Below, in pieces: positions 36,144-43,018 of a DNA stretch of 43,018 nucleotides. The stretch is taken from positions 1-43,018 of the forward strand of contig JAFDEE010000030.1 of the NCBI GenBank assembly GCA_019310525.1, in the 5' to 3' direction. Position 1 is the stretch's first letter; each line of letters starts with the position of its first letter. The position numbers and the translations under genes were made by a program. The DNA is from Deltaproteobacteria bacterium. Lineage in GTDB: Bacteria; Desulfobacterota; DSM-4660; Desulfatiglandales; HGW-15. The notes beneath the pieces are model-generated. The model was given only the letters and a program-made list of their open reading frames with translations. It was not told the origin of the DNA and searched no databases.

Positions 36144-36425
36144 GAGAGACCTTTGAAAAATGTTCAATTTTGTTCAAGGTCAAGGAAGACGAAAATTTTA
36201 ACCATCCCGCTTTAGAATGCCAAGCGGCAGAGGAGAGGCACCATACATTGAAGTATTTCGAGGATTAAAATTTGTCCGCGCGAAGCGACGACTCCCCACC
36301 CAACGGGCGGGTCCCCGGTTTGAGTCTGACGCAGCCTGTCCGCCGTTGTCTGGCGGACTTGTCACGCCGTAACCATAGCGAAGGCGGAAGATTGGGCAAA
36401 AGGGGGCGTTTTTCAAAGGTCTCTC
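36144..36425 (+). repeat. Foldback repeat copy C, GAGACCTTTGAAAAA-type ends
   Basis: This 282-bp element starts GAGAGACCTTTGAAAAATG and ends with its complement (one mismatch), a 19-bp terminal inverted repeat. Its core matches copies A, B and D (TTTTGTTCAAGGTCAAGGAA, ATACATTGAAGTATTTCGAG, AGATTGGGCAAAAGGG) although the ends are unlike those of A and B. Extra palindromes interrupt the core: CCGCTT/AAGCGG at 36207-36227 and GTCCGCC/GGCGGAC at 36338-36358. No target duplication is visible. Its right end forms the last part of the UPF0280 reading frame. Confidence 0.82.
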
Positions 36426-37118
36426 TCCCCATGGGGCCAAGGCATCGCCCATGACGGCCAGGCCGCCGATGATTCCTCCCATCTGAGCGGCCCACCGACC
36501 GACGTTTTCCAGGTCTTTCCTGTTCTTGATCCTGTTACATAGGGCCGTGGCCGCCCCGTCCGCCCTGGCGGCGGATTTAGACAGAACGCAGACCAGATCA
36601 GCGGCACCCAGGCTGAGAGAATGCCCGATGGTGGCCGAGGAGGAGCAGACCCCCATCGGCATCTGTTCTACAGGGATCTTCAACCCGAGCCTTTCGCTCA
36701 GCGCCGATTTCCCTGCAAAAACCGATACCGTCATCGGCTTTTTCATGTTCAGGTAGACATCCCCACCGTTTTCCACGATCACCTGCCGGGTGAACTCCCG
36801 AAGGCCCTCCGCCACGAACTGTGCCATGGCCCCGGCGACCGCCGCCATGGGTCCCACGCCGATATCATGTGTGGCCTCGATCATGGCCTTTACGATCGGC
36901 GGGGCGAGAGGGTCTTTCCGGAAGGGTTGAAGGGTGGAAAGAAAATCAGGATGCAGGGAGATGTAATGTTCGAGATGGTTCCTGTTTTTGAGGACGAGGT
37001 CCCTTGTCTCCTTCACCAACGGACGATCGGCGCATATCCAGAGATCCGTCTCTTTCACCGCCACCTGGAATGAATGAAGTCCCCGGGTCCCCACCTTCTT
37101 TCTGTATATGCGCTCCAT
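36198..37118 (-). CDS. UPF0280-family (ApbE-like fold) protein with repeat-derived C-terminus
   Basis: The core begins MERIYRKKVGTRGLHSFQVA and contains the family blocks IEATHDIGVGPMAAVAGAMA, VIVENGGDVYLNM and MGVCSSSATIGHSLSLGAAD. From memory, UPF0280 proteins are grouped with the ApbE-like fold; the function is unknown. The ATG at 37118 gives 306 residues, with AGAAGG upstream; the frame is open to 37190. Residues 1-231 end in MGDALAPWG, close to where family members usually finish. From residue 232 (ERPLKNAP) to the stop the frame runs through repeat copy C, adding 75 residues that encode only the repeat. Either the true end was lost when the element arrived, or the tail is tolerated. Confidence 0.83.
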   Translation of the reverse strand: MERIYRKKVGTRGLHSFQVAVKETDLWICADRPLVKETRDLVLKNRNHLEHYISLHPDFLSTLQPFRKDPLAPPIVKAMIEATHDIGVGPMAAVAGAMAQFVAEGLREFTRQVIVENGGDVYLNMKKPMTVSVFAGKSALSERLGLKIPVEQMPMGVCSSSATIGHSLSLGAADLVCVLSKSAARADGAATALCNRIKNRKDLENVGRWAAQMGGIIGGLAVMGDALAPWGERPLKNAPFCPIFRLRYGYGVTSPPDNGGQAASDSNRGPARWVGSRRFARTNFNPRNTSMYGASPLPLGILKRDG

Positions 37119-37622
37119 GCTTTGATGCCTTCTCTCCGAACGGGTCCATTCATTTACGTCTTCGCACCTTCCGCCTTGCATCTTCGGCAAACCTGGCGAT
37201 TGCTTAATCCGGGTTCAAGGCTCCCAGAAAAGTGCACCTATGGGAAATACATTGAGACCTTTGAAAAATGTTCAATTTTGTCCAAGGGTCAAGGAAGGCG
37301 AAAATTTTAACCGCAGGAATACATTGGAGTATTTCGAGGAATAAAATTTGAGTCTGACCTGTCTGCCGTGCCTGCCTGTCCCGTTGGAACGGCAGATAGG
37401 CCCGGCACAGGCAGGCGCAGAGATTGGGCAAAAGGGGGCGTTTTTCAAAGGTCTCACATTCTCCAATGCCGAAGGGCTTGCCTCCAATACCCAGATAATG
37501 GTATCAAACGGCGGATCCGAATTGGCCATCCACCAGGGTTTCCCCGGCCGGAGTCCTCCTTGATCCGGGAGAGGGCCCCACCTTCCCGACGATATCCCCT
37601 TGAAAGGAGCAAAAACAACGCG
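37119..37622. other. Divergent intergenic region holding repeat copy D
   Basis: The gap between the UPF0280 gene and the M24 peptidase gene is 504 bases. It holds copy D (37254-37455) with its flanking ACATT duplication. No clear promoter was found on either side. The frame extending the M24 gene upstream to 37368 runs through the repeat and is not used. Confidence 0.65.
37254..37455 (+). repeat. Foldback repeat copy D with target-site duplication
   Basis: This 202-bp element starts GAGACCTTTGAAAAATG and ends with its complement (one mismatch). ACATT flanks it on both sides (37249-37253 and 37456-37460), a likely 5-bp target-site duplication. The core matches copy C. Between GAGTCTGACC and AGAGATTGGGC it carries a nested palindrome, with GCCTGCCTGT (37370-37379) paired to ACAGGCAGGC (37407-37416) and CCGTT/AACGG inside. 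It has no coding capacity and no transposase. Confidence 0.85.
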
Positions 37623-38822
37623 ATGAACGATATTTTCAAGGTTCCTGCAAAAGAAATCAACGCGCGTATCCGCAAGATTCAGGAGACGATCCAGGCGCAG
37701 GATATAGACGCCCTTCTCGTGATTCAAAGGGTGGACCTCTTTTATTTCACGGGCTCCGCCCAAAACGGTTTTCTCTTCGTCCCGGCGGAGGGGCCTCCAC
37801 TTTTCATGGTCAAACGGTACATGCCCAGGGCCAGGGAGGAATCTCCCCTTGCGGAGATCGTGGAAATCCGCTCCGTCAAGGAGATACCCGGATTGATCCA
37901 GGATTATTACGGCCGGCTCCCTGAAAGGATCGGGTTCGAGTTGGACGTCATCCCGGTGAGGGATTTCAACTTCTATCGATCCCTCTTCCCTCGACAAGAA
38001 ATCGTGGACGCATCCCCCCTTATCCTGAAACTTCGGAGCCGCAAATCGGCCTGGGAAATCGAGCAGATGGAAAACACCGCAGAACTATCCCGCAAGACCT
38101 TTGAATACATGAGGCACATCATCAGACCCGGGCAGAGTGAGATGGAATTCGCCGGTCTATTCGAGGCCTATGCCAGGAAATTGGGTCATGGCGGGAAGAT
38201 GCGTGTCCGGGACTACCAGACGGAAGGGTATCCCTGGCATGTCCTGAGCGGGAAGAGCGGCTCCATGGTGGGCCTGCTGGATTCCCCGGCAAGCGGGCAA
38301 GGCACCTCCCCCGCCTTTCCTTGCGGAGCGGGGCCCAAAGCCCTTGCCCCCCACGAACCCATCATGGTCGACCTCGCTTCCGTGCTGAACGGTTACCACA
38401 TGGACGAGACCAGGATGTTCGCCATGGGTGCCATGCCCGACAAGGCCCTCAAGGCTTCCCACGCAGCCATCGAGATCCATCAGGCCGTCCTGGAAAAAAC
38501 GAAACCGGGCCTTCAGACCGGAGAGATTTTCGGCTTCGCCCACACCCTGGCGGAGAAACTCGGATACGGAGACGTCTACCTCGGGCTCCCGGGGTACAAG
38601 GTGAACTTCATCGCCCATGGGATCGGTCTGGAACTGATTGAACCACCCTTTATCGCCCGGGGGAAGCAGGAGATTCTGGAACCCGGCATGACCTTCGCCC
38701 TGGAGCCCAAGATGGTCTTCCCGGACGAATTCTGCGTGGGCGTCGAAAGCGTTTTCCTGGTGACGGAGACCGGATCCCGCCTCATCAGCAAGGTACCCGT
38801 CGAAATCTTCGTTTGCTCCTAG
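37623..38822 (+). CDS. M24-family metallopeptidase (Xaa-Pro aminopeptidase-like)
   Basis: The 399-residue product has an N-terminal creatinase-like domain (about 1-150) and a C-terminal pita-bread metallopeptidase domain. Metal ligands are recognisable: two Asp in VDLASVLNGYHMDETRMF, His in FIAHGIGLELIEPP, Glu in FALEPKMVF and Glu in CVGVESVFLVTE. It is cytosolic. Xaa-Pro dipeptidase or aminopeptidase activity is likely; some family members have lost it. AAAGGAG lies about 13 nt before the ATG, rather far. A 7-bp hairpin (38821-38844) begins at the stop codon. Confidence 0.9.
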   Translation: MNDIFKVPAKEINARIRKIQETIQAQDIDALLVIQRVDLFYFTGSAQNGFLFVPAEGPPLFMVKRYMPRAREESPLAEIVEIRSVKEIPGLIQDYYGRLPERIGFELDVIPVRDFNFYRSLFPRQEIVDASPLILKLRSRKSAWEIEQMENTAELSRKTFEYMRHIIRPGQSEMEFAGLFEAYARKLGHGGKMRVRDYQTEGYPWHVLSGKSGSMVGLLDSPASGQGTSPAFPCGAGPKALAPHEPIMVDLASVLNGYHMDETRMFAMGAMPDKALKASHAAIEIHQAVLEKTKPGLQTGEIFGFAHTLAEKLGYGDVYLGLPGYKVNFIAHGIGLELIEPPFIARGKQEILEPGMTFALEPKMVFPDEFCVGVESVFLVTETGSRLISKVPVEIFVCS

Positions 38823-38844
38823 GGAGGAGATTTCGAACCTCCCT
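38821..38844 (+). terminator. Hairpin at the end of the M24 peptidase gene
   Basis: AGGGAGG (38821-38827) and CCTCCCT (38838-38844) form a perfect 7-bp stem with a 10-nt loop starting at the stop codon. No T-tract follows, so it may protect the mRNA end rather than terminate. Confidence 0.3.
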
Positions 38845-38950
38845 CGCCGATGGAGCTCTTGGGCGGAATTGCGCCGGAGCCAAAACCGCTTTAGGGCAAA
38901 AGCGCTTCGACGCGCTCACCCCGCCTTTCCTCTCTGGAGCGTCTTTCAGT

Positions 38951-39277
38951 TCAACTAAGGATTCGAAGAATCTCCCTGAGGTCTCTTTTCAAGGATTCAA
39001 TGAACGCCCCAGGGGAGACCGGGGCAGTCTGGACTCCTCTCTTACGCAACTTTTGACGCGCCCCGGCGATGGTCATTTTTTCATCGTACAGGAGCCGCTT
39101 TATCTCGAAGAGGATCTCGAGGTCCTTCTTTTGGTAAGTCCGCTGGTTGGAATCAGCCCGCCTGGGGCGAATCTGGGGGAACTCCGTCTCCCAGTATCTC
39201 AAGACATAAGGCTCCACGCCGATTATACGGCTGACCTCTCCAATCCTGAAATATCGCTTGTCATCCGGGACCTGCAT
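38951..39277 (-). CDS. MerR-family transcriptional regulator
   Basis: The 108-residue product has an N-terminal winged helix-turn-helix (FRIGEVSRIIGVEPYVLRYW, QIRPRRADSNQRTYQKKDLE) and a short helical tail without cysteine or other effector motifs. This minimal MerR type follows pheT, usually with ihfA between, in many Desulfobacterota; here it starts 6 nt after the pheT stop and ihfA is absent. The target is unknown. Confidence 0.9.
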   Translation of the reverse strand: MQVPDDKRYFRIGEVSRIIGVEPYVLRYWETEFPQIRPRRADSNQRTYQKKDLEILFEIKRLLYDEKMTIAGARQKLRKRGVQTAPVSPGAFIESLKRDLREILRILS

Positions 39278-39283
39278 GTTGAA

Positions 39284-41701
39284 TCAGGCCTCTCTCAAAC
39301 GGCCGCCCGTCTTTTCCAGTACGGTCTTCATGACCCTCTCGTGCAACCGGTTCACTTCTCTTCCGTCCAGGGTCTCTATCCTTGACCGGTACCGCAGCCT
39401 GAAGGTCAACGCCTTCTCCTGAGAACCGATCTTCCCACCCTCGAAGACATCGTAAAGCTCCACGGATTCGAGGAGTTCTCCGCCTTCGCGAAGAATGATA
39501 TCATGAACGGACGCACTCTCCACTTCCTTGCCCACAACTATGGAGAGATCCCTATACACGGCCGGGAACCTGGAATAGGGTTTGAAGGATGCCCACCCTT
39601 TCATCCAGGATAAAAGAACTTCCAGGTGAAGTTCAAAGAGATAGGCGTTGTCGGTCTTGATATCGTACCGCTCAAGGACCTCGGGGGTGATTTTTCCAAT
39701 ATATCCTGCCGTGGTCCCCGAGACATCCACCAGTGCGGAGATCTCCCTGTCGAAATAGGCTGGGATCTGACCTCTCAGGAATCGAACACCCGTTACCCTA
39801 AGACCCTTCAGGAGGGACTCAAGGATCCCCTTGATATCAAAGAAGTCAACTTCCCGTTTTTCCCCGTACCAGGTTTTCCCGCAGGCCTCCCCTGTCATCA
39901 CCGCCGCCAGGCAGGAGGTTTCACGGGGCAACTCCTCTCCTTCCCGGGGCAAAAACAGGTTCCCCAACTCGAAGAGTCTCAGGGTTTCCTCACCGTGGGC
40001 GATATTGGATTTTACGGCACCAAGAAGTCCGGGAACAAGGGACGTCCTCATGACCGACTGATCCGATGTAAGGGGATTCAAAATCCTCACGCATGGCTTC
40101 AGGCCGCCACCGGTATCCCCATCAGCAAGGAGATCCAGGGCCTCAGGGGAAATGAAGCTATAGGTTAATATCTCGCTGAAACCCATCCCCGCCATTAGTT
40201 CCCTGGGTCTTTCATTGATAAACAGGAGCGGTTTCTCCGCCTGGGCATGGGGCCGAATGGAGGGATAGGTCACAGGGATCCGGTCATAGCCCTCGAGGCG
40301 TGCCACTTCTTCCATTAGATCGACCTCGCGCTCGAGATCCATCCGAAAGGCAGGGGGCCTGACCCGCAGGGTATTGTCATCCAAGGTTTCAACACTCAAT
40401 TGGAGAGCCTCGAGATCAGCCGCCACTTTGTCGCGGTTGAGTTCCATCCCTAGGAATCTATTGGTCCTGTCTATCCTCAGATCGATGGTCCTCTGTTTAT
40501 AGGGCCTGGAATAGATATCGATGACTCCCTTTGCGATACGTCCTCCCCCGAACTCGGCCATCAAGGCAAGGGCCCTATTAAGGGCCGAGACGGTATTTTC
40601 CGGATCCACCCCCCTTTCGAACCGATAGGACGCCTCGGTGGATAGGTTCAGTTTCTTGGATCCGCGCCGGATCGTGATAGGATCGAAACAAGCACTCTCG
40701 ATCAAGACGTTCCTGGATCCGGCGAAGATCTCGGAGTTGAGCCCTCCCATGATTCCTGCCAGGGCAATGGGCCTCTTTCCGTCACAGATCATAAGGTGAT
40801 CTTCCGAAAGGACATGGCTTTTTCCATCCAGGGTCGTGAACCTTTCTCCTTCGCGCGCCCTTCGAACGATGATTCGGTTTTCCTCAAGCCGGTCGTAATC
40901 AAAGGCATGGAGAGGCTGTCCCAGTTCCAGTAGTACGTAGTTGGTGATGTCCACCACGTTGTTGATGCCCCTCATTCCACACAGGTAGAGGCGGTAACGC
41001 ATCCAGAAAGGAGACGGTGCCAAGTCCACGTCCTGGATCATGCCTGCGGAATACCTGGGGCACCCTTCGGGATCCTCAACGCTGACCGATGCGAGATCCT
41101 GGATGGGCGGATCACTTGCTTCTATCCGGATGTCCTGATGTTTCAGATTCTGGCCGGTCAGCGCCGCGATTTCCCTTGCGATCCCTATAATGGACGTGCA
41201 ATCGGGACGATTGGGAGTGATTCCTACTTCAAGGACCCAGTCTGTAAGGGGAATCACCGAATCCACCGGAATCCCCGGTGGTGTGCCCTCGGGCAGCTCC
41301 AGAATTCCGGTATGATCATCGGTCAGTCCCATCTCGTCTTCCGCCAAAAGCATCCCAACGGAGCGCTGGCCCCTGATGCGGGTCTCTTTCACGATCATCC
41401 CACCGGGCAGCTTGGTTCCCGGCATGGCGATCGGGGCCACCACCCCGGTTTTCGCATTGGGGGCGCCGCAGACGACGGGAACCTCTCCACGACCCGTATC
41501 CACGAGGCAGACAGACAAACGATCCGCATCCGGGTGAGGACCCACGGAGAGGATTCTTCCGGTTATGATATCACCAAGCTCCTGACCGTGGGGCTCCACG
41601 GCCTCCACCTCCAGACAGTTCATGGTCAAGAGATGGGCCAGTTCAGCAGGCGGCATCTCGATTTCCACAAAATCTTTCAACCAATTCAGACTTACTCGCA
41701 T
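39284..41701 (-). CDS. pheT: Phenylalanine-tRNA ligase beta subunit
   Basis: PheT with PheS charges tRNA-Phe. The 805-residue product begins MRVSLNWLKDFVEIEMPPAE. It has the EMAP/tRNA-binding domain (about 40-150), the B3/4 editing domain (about 215-390), the B5 domain (about 400-475), the catalytic-like core and the C-terminal anticodon-binding FDX-ACB domain (FKPYSRFPAVYRDLSIVVGK, about 710-805). All are in order and full length. The gap from pheS is 83 nt. Confidence 0.97.
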   Translation of the reverse strand: MRVSLNWLKDFVEIEMPPAELAHLLTMNCLEVEAVEPHGQELGDIITGRILSVGPHPDADRLSVCLVDTGRGEVPVVCGAPNAKTGVVAPIAMPGTKLPGGMIVKETRIRGQRSVGMLLAEDEMGLTDDHTGILELPEGTPPGIPVDSVIPLTDWVLEVGITPNRPDCTSIIGIAREIAALTGQNLKHQDIRIEASDPPIQDLASVSVEDPEGCPRYSAGMIQDVDLAPSPFWMRYRLYLCGMRGINNVVDITNYVLLELGQPLHAFDYDRLEENRIIVRRAREGERFTTLDGKSHVLSEDHLMICDGKRPIALAGIMGGLNSEIFAGSRNVLIESACFDPITIRRGSKKLNLSTEASYRFERGVDPENTVSALNRALALMAEFGGGRIAKGVIDIYSRPYKQRTIDLRIDRTNRFLGMELNRDKVAADLEALQLSVETLDDNTLRVRPPAFRMDLEREVDLMEEVARLEGYDRIPVTYPSIRPHAQAEKPLLFINERPRELMAGMGFSEILTYSFISPEALDLLADGDTGGGLKPCVRILNPLTSDQSVMRTSLVPGLLGAVKSNIAHGEETLRLFELGNLFLPREGEELPRETSCLAAVMTGEACGKTWYGEKREVDFFDIKGILESLLKGLRVTGVRFLRGQIPAYFDREISALVDVSGTTAGYIGKITPEVLERYDIKTDNAYLFELHLEVLLSWMKGWASFKPYSRFPAVYRDLSIVVGKEVESASVHDIILREGGELLESVELYDVFEGGKIGSQEKALTFRLRYRSRIETLDGREVNRLHERVMKTVLEKTGGRLREA

Positions 41702-41784
41702 GAAGACGACTCTTTCGATCGGATTTGAAAACAGGGATCAAAGACCTCCGGGGGTCAACCCCAAGGGGCCTGTGTAGGAAATGG

Positions 41785-42792
41785 TCAAAACTGATTCAAG
41801 AAACGGATGTCATTCCTGTAAAACAACTGGATATCGTCGATCCCGTATTTCAGCATAGCTATCCTCTCAATTCCCATCCCGAAGGCGAATCCCGAAACGG
41901 ATTCCGGATCGTATCCCACGAATCCGTACACGGCCGGATCAACCATTCCTGAGCCCAAAATCTCCAACCATCCGGTGTTGGAACATGTCCTGCACCCCTT
42001 TCCCCCGCATATGACACATTGGATATCCACCTCGGCGCTCGGTTCGGTGAAAGGGAAAAAGCTCGGCCTGAATCGCAGGGCCGTGTCGCCTCCGAACATC
42101 TCCCTGACGAAATGGGTCAGGGTGCCCTTGAGATCGCCGAATGTGACCCCTTCATCCACCAGAAGACCTTCCACCTGGTGGAACATGGGGGTATGAGATA
42201 CGTCCGAGTCCCTACGGTAGACCTTCCCGGGCGCGATGATGCTGACAGGAGGGGCTTGTTTCTCCATTACCCGGATCTGCATGGGCGAGGTATGGGTCCG
42301 CAGCACAACGTTGTCCGACACATAGAAGGTGTCCTGCATGTCCCGGGCCGGATGGTCTTTGGGGATATTGAGTGCTTCAAAGTTATAGTAATCCAGCTCA
42401 ACGTTAGGGCCTTCTACGACCTGGAACCCCATGGCCATGAAAATATTGCATATTTCTCGAAGCACTTGATTGATGGGATGGAGATGACCTCTTGGAGGTT
42501 CTCTTCCAGGCAATGTGATATCCAGGAGGGCCCGTTTTTCAGTCTTCTGTGATTCCAGCTTCGCACGTGTCTGCTCATAAAGCAGGGTAATCCGAGACTT
42601 GACCTGGTTAGCCAGTTGACCGATTTCGGGTCTCTCTTCCGGAGGCACCTCCTTGATTCTTTTCAACAAGGCGCTGATTCGCCCTTTTTTTCCAAGAAAA
42701 GCGATCCTGAAATCTTCGAGGGCCTTCAGGTCCCGTGATTTTTCCAGTTCCCCAAGCGCCTCTTTTTCAAGCTCCTTGAGTTGAGCTTTCAT
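41785..42792 (-). CDS. pheS: Phenylalanine-tRNA ligase alpha subunit
   Basis: PheS is the catalytic class II subunit. The 335-residue product has an N-terminal coiled coil (about 1-90), motif 1 around [20 protein letters not shown], motif 2 ([20 protein letters not shown]) and motif 3 ([15 protein letters not shown]). It carries a four-cysteine insert [20 protein letters not shown], found in some bacterial PheS and a probable zinc site. GTG and ATG are adjacent at the start; I use the ATG at 42792, with GGAGG and GAGGTG upstream. Repeat copy E begins about 95 nt upstream. Confidence 0.96.
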   Translation of the reverse strand: MKAQLKELEKEALGELEKSRDLKALEDFRIAFLGKKGRISALLKRIKEVPPEERPEIGQLANQVKSRITLLYEQTRAKLESQKTEKRALLDITLPGREPPRGHLHPINQVLREICNIFMAMGFQVVEGPNVELDYYNFEALNIPKDHPARDMQDTFYVSDNVVLRTHTSPMQIRVMEKQAPPVSIIAPGKVYRRDSDVSHTPMFHQVEGLLVDEGVTFGDLKGTLTHFVREMFGGDTALRFRPSFFPFTEPSAEVDIQCVICGGKGCRTCSNTGWLEILGSGMVDPAVYGFVGYDPESVSGFAFGMGIERIAMLKYGIDDIQLFYRNDIRFLNQF

Positions 42793-42885
42793 CACCTCGA
42801 CTTCTCACCTCCACAAAGATAAAAACCATTCCGTTTTAATGAGAGATCCCTTCTTCGGCATTACGGATACTATGGGCAAACCCAC

Positions 42886-43018
42886 TGAGAGACCTTTGAA
42901 AAACGCCTGACCCGCCCAATGGGGCGGAGCCTGCTTGTACGTTGCCCTCCGAGAGGCGGACTCAAACCGGGTATCCTTTCGAAAGGCGGGGAGTCCGCCG
43001 CGCGCGGAGCGATTTTAA
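42886..43018 (-). repeat. Foldback repeat copy E, partial (cut by window edge)
   Basis: GAGAGACCTTTGAAAAACG at 42886 matches the right-hand end of copy C in inverted orientation. The following sequence shares GACTCAAACCGGG, GGGGAGTC and CGCGCGGA with the complement of copy C before the window ends at ATTTTAA, the start of the conserved core. It contains its own GC-rich palindromes, different from those of C and D. The far end is outside the window. Confidence 0.72.

Noticed and set aside
37204-37431. 75-codon minus-strand frame
   Set aside because: It is a translation of repeat copy D and part of its nested palindrome.
36144-37460. Complete composite transposon
   Set aside because: No transposase gene is present and no shared outer target duplication is visible; only two repeats flanking one gene.
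37272-37997. 241-codon minus-strand frame
   Set aside because: It is antisense to the M24 peptidase gene and repeat D, with no recognisable motifs.
1-43018. CRISPR array, prophage, toxin-antitoxin or defence island
   Set aside because: Both strands were read for regularly spaced short repeats, phage structural genes and known defence or toxin motifs; none was found.

Overview
The window is a 43 kb chromosomal segment from an anaerobic bacterium of the Desulfobacterota (former Deltaproteobacteria) type. This placement is inferred from gene content and order: tig-clpP-clpX-lon, a long rimP-nusA-infB-rbfA-truB-rpsO-pnp block, two FmdB-type zinc ribbons, a UPF0280 protein, a MerR regulator behind pheT, and TIR-bounded repeats. 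Almost all coding capacity is core housekeeping. No prophage, CRISPR array, toxin-antitoxin pair or complete insertion sequence was seen.

Layout, left to right. (1) Minus strand, 1-4617: tig, clpP, clpX and lon (cut by the left edge), with a good sigma70-type promoter upstream of tig. (2) 4618-5337 is non-coding and carries repeat copy A. (3) A small hypothetical gene on the minus strand and an FmdB-like gene on the plus strand diverge from facing promoters. (4) Plus strand, 6499-9790: exbB, exbD, an ftsB/divIC-like gene, a TPR protein and a small MetE-like methyltransferase. (5) Minus strand, 9893-23938: one collinear run reading tRNA-Gly(CCC), terminator/attenuator, rimP, nusA, ylxR, infB, DUF503, rbfA, truB, rpsO, pnp, M16 peptidase, dut, metallo-beta-lactamase-fold hydrolase, Cys-rich mini-protein, trmL and an inositol-phosphatase-like gene. 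(6) Plus strand, 24348-28053: corC/ybeX, lnt and prfB with its programmed +1 frameshift, behind a near-consensus promoter; repeat copy B lies in the predicted leader. (7) Minus strand, 28214-35255: YfcE-like phosphodiesterase, HIT protein, lapA, lapB, mutS and an amiC-like amidase, mostly joined by ATGA overlaps. (8) A second FmdB gene, then a UPF0280 gene bracketed by repeat copies C and D, then an M24 peptidase. (9) Minus strand, 38951-42792: pheS, pheT and a MerR regulator. Repeat copy E starts at 42886 and runs off the right edge.

The most unusual signal is the repeat family. At least four, probably five, non-coding elements share a foldback core of roughly 90-100 bp but end in one of two unrelated terminal inverted repeats, an AATTAGTG type (A, B) and a GAGACCTTTGAAAAA type (C, D, E). 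Some carry extra palindromes inside the core. Copy D has a 5-bp target duplication. Copy C supplies the last 75 codons of the UPF0280 gene. Copy B sits in the corC leader. They look like non-autonomous (MITE-like) elements with exchangeable ends. All functional statements about them are inference from this one window.
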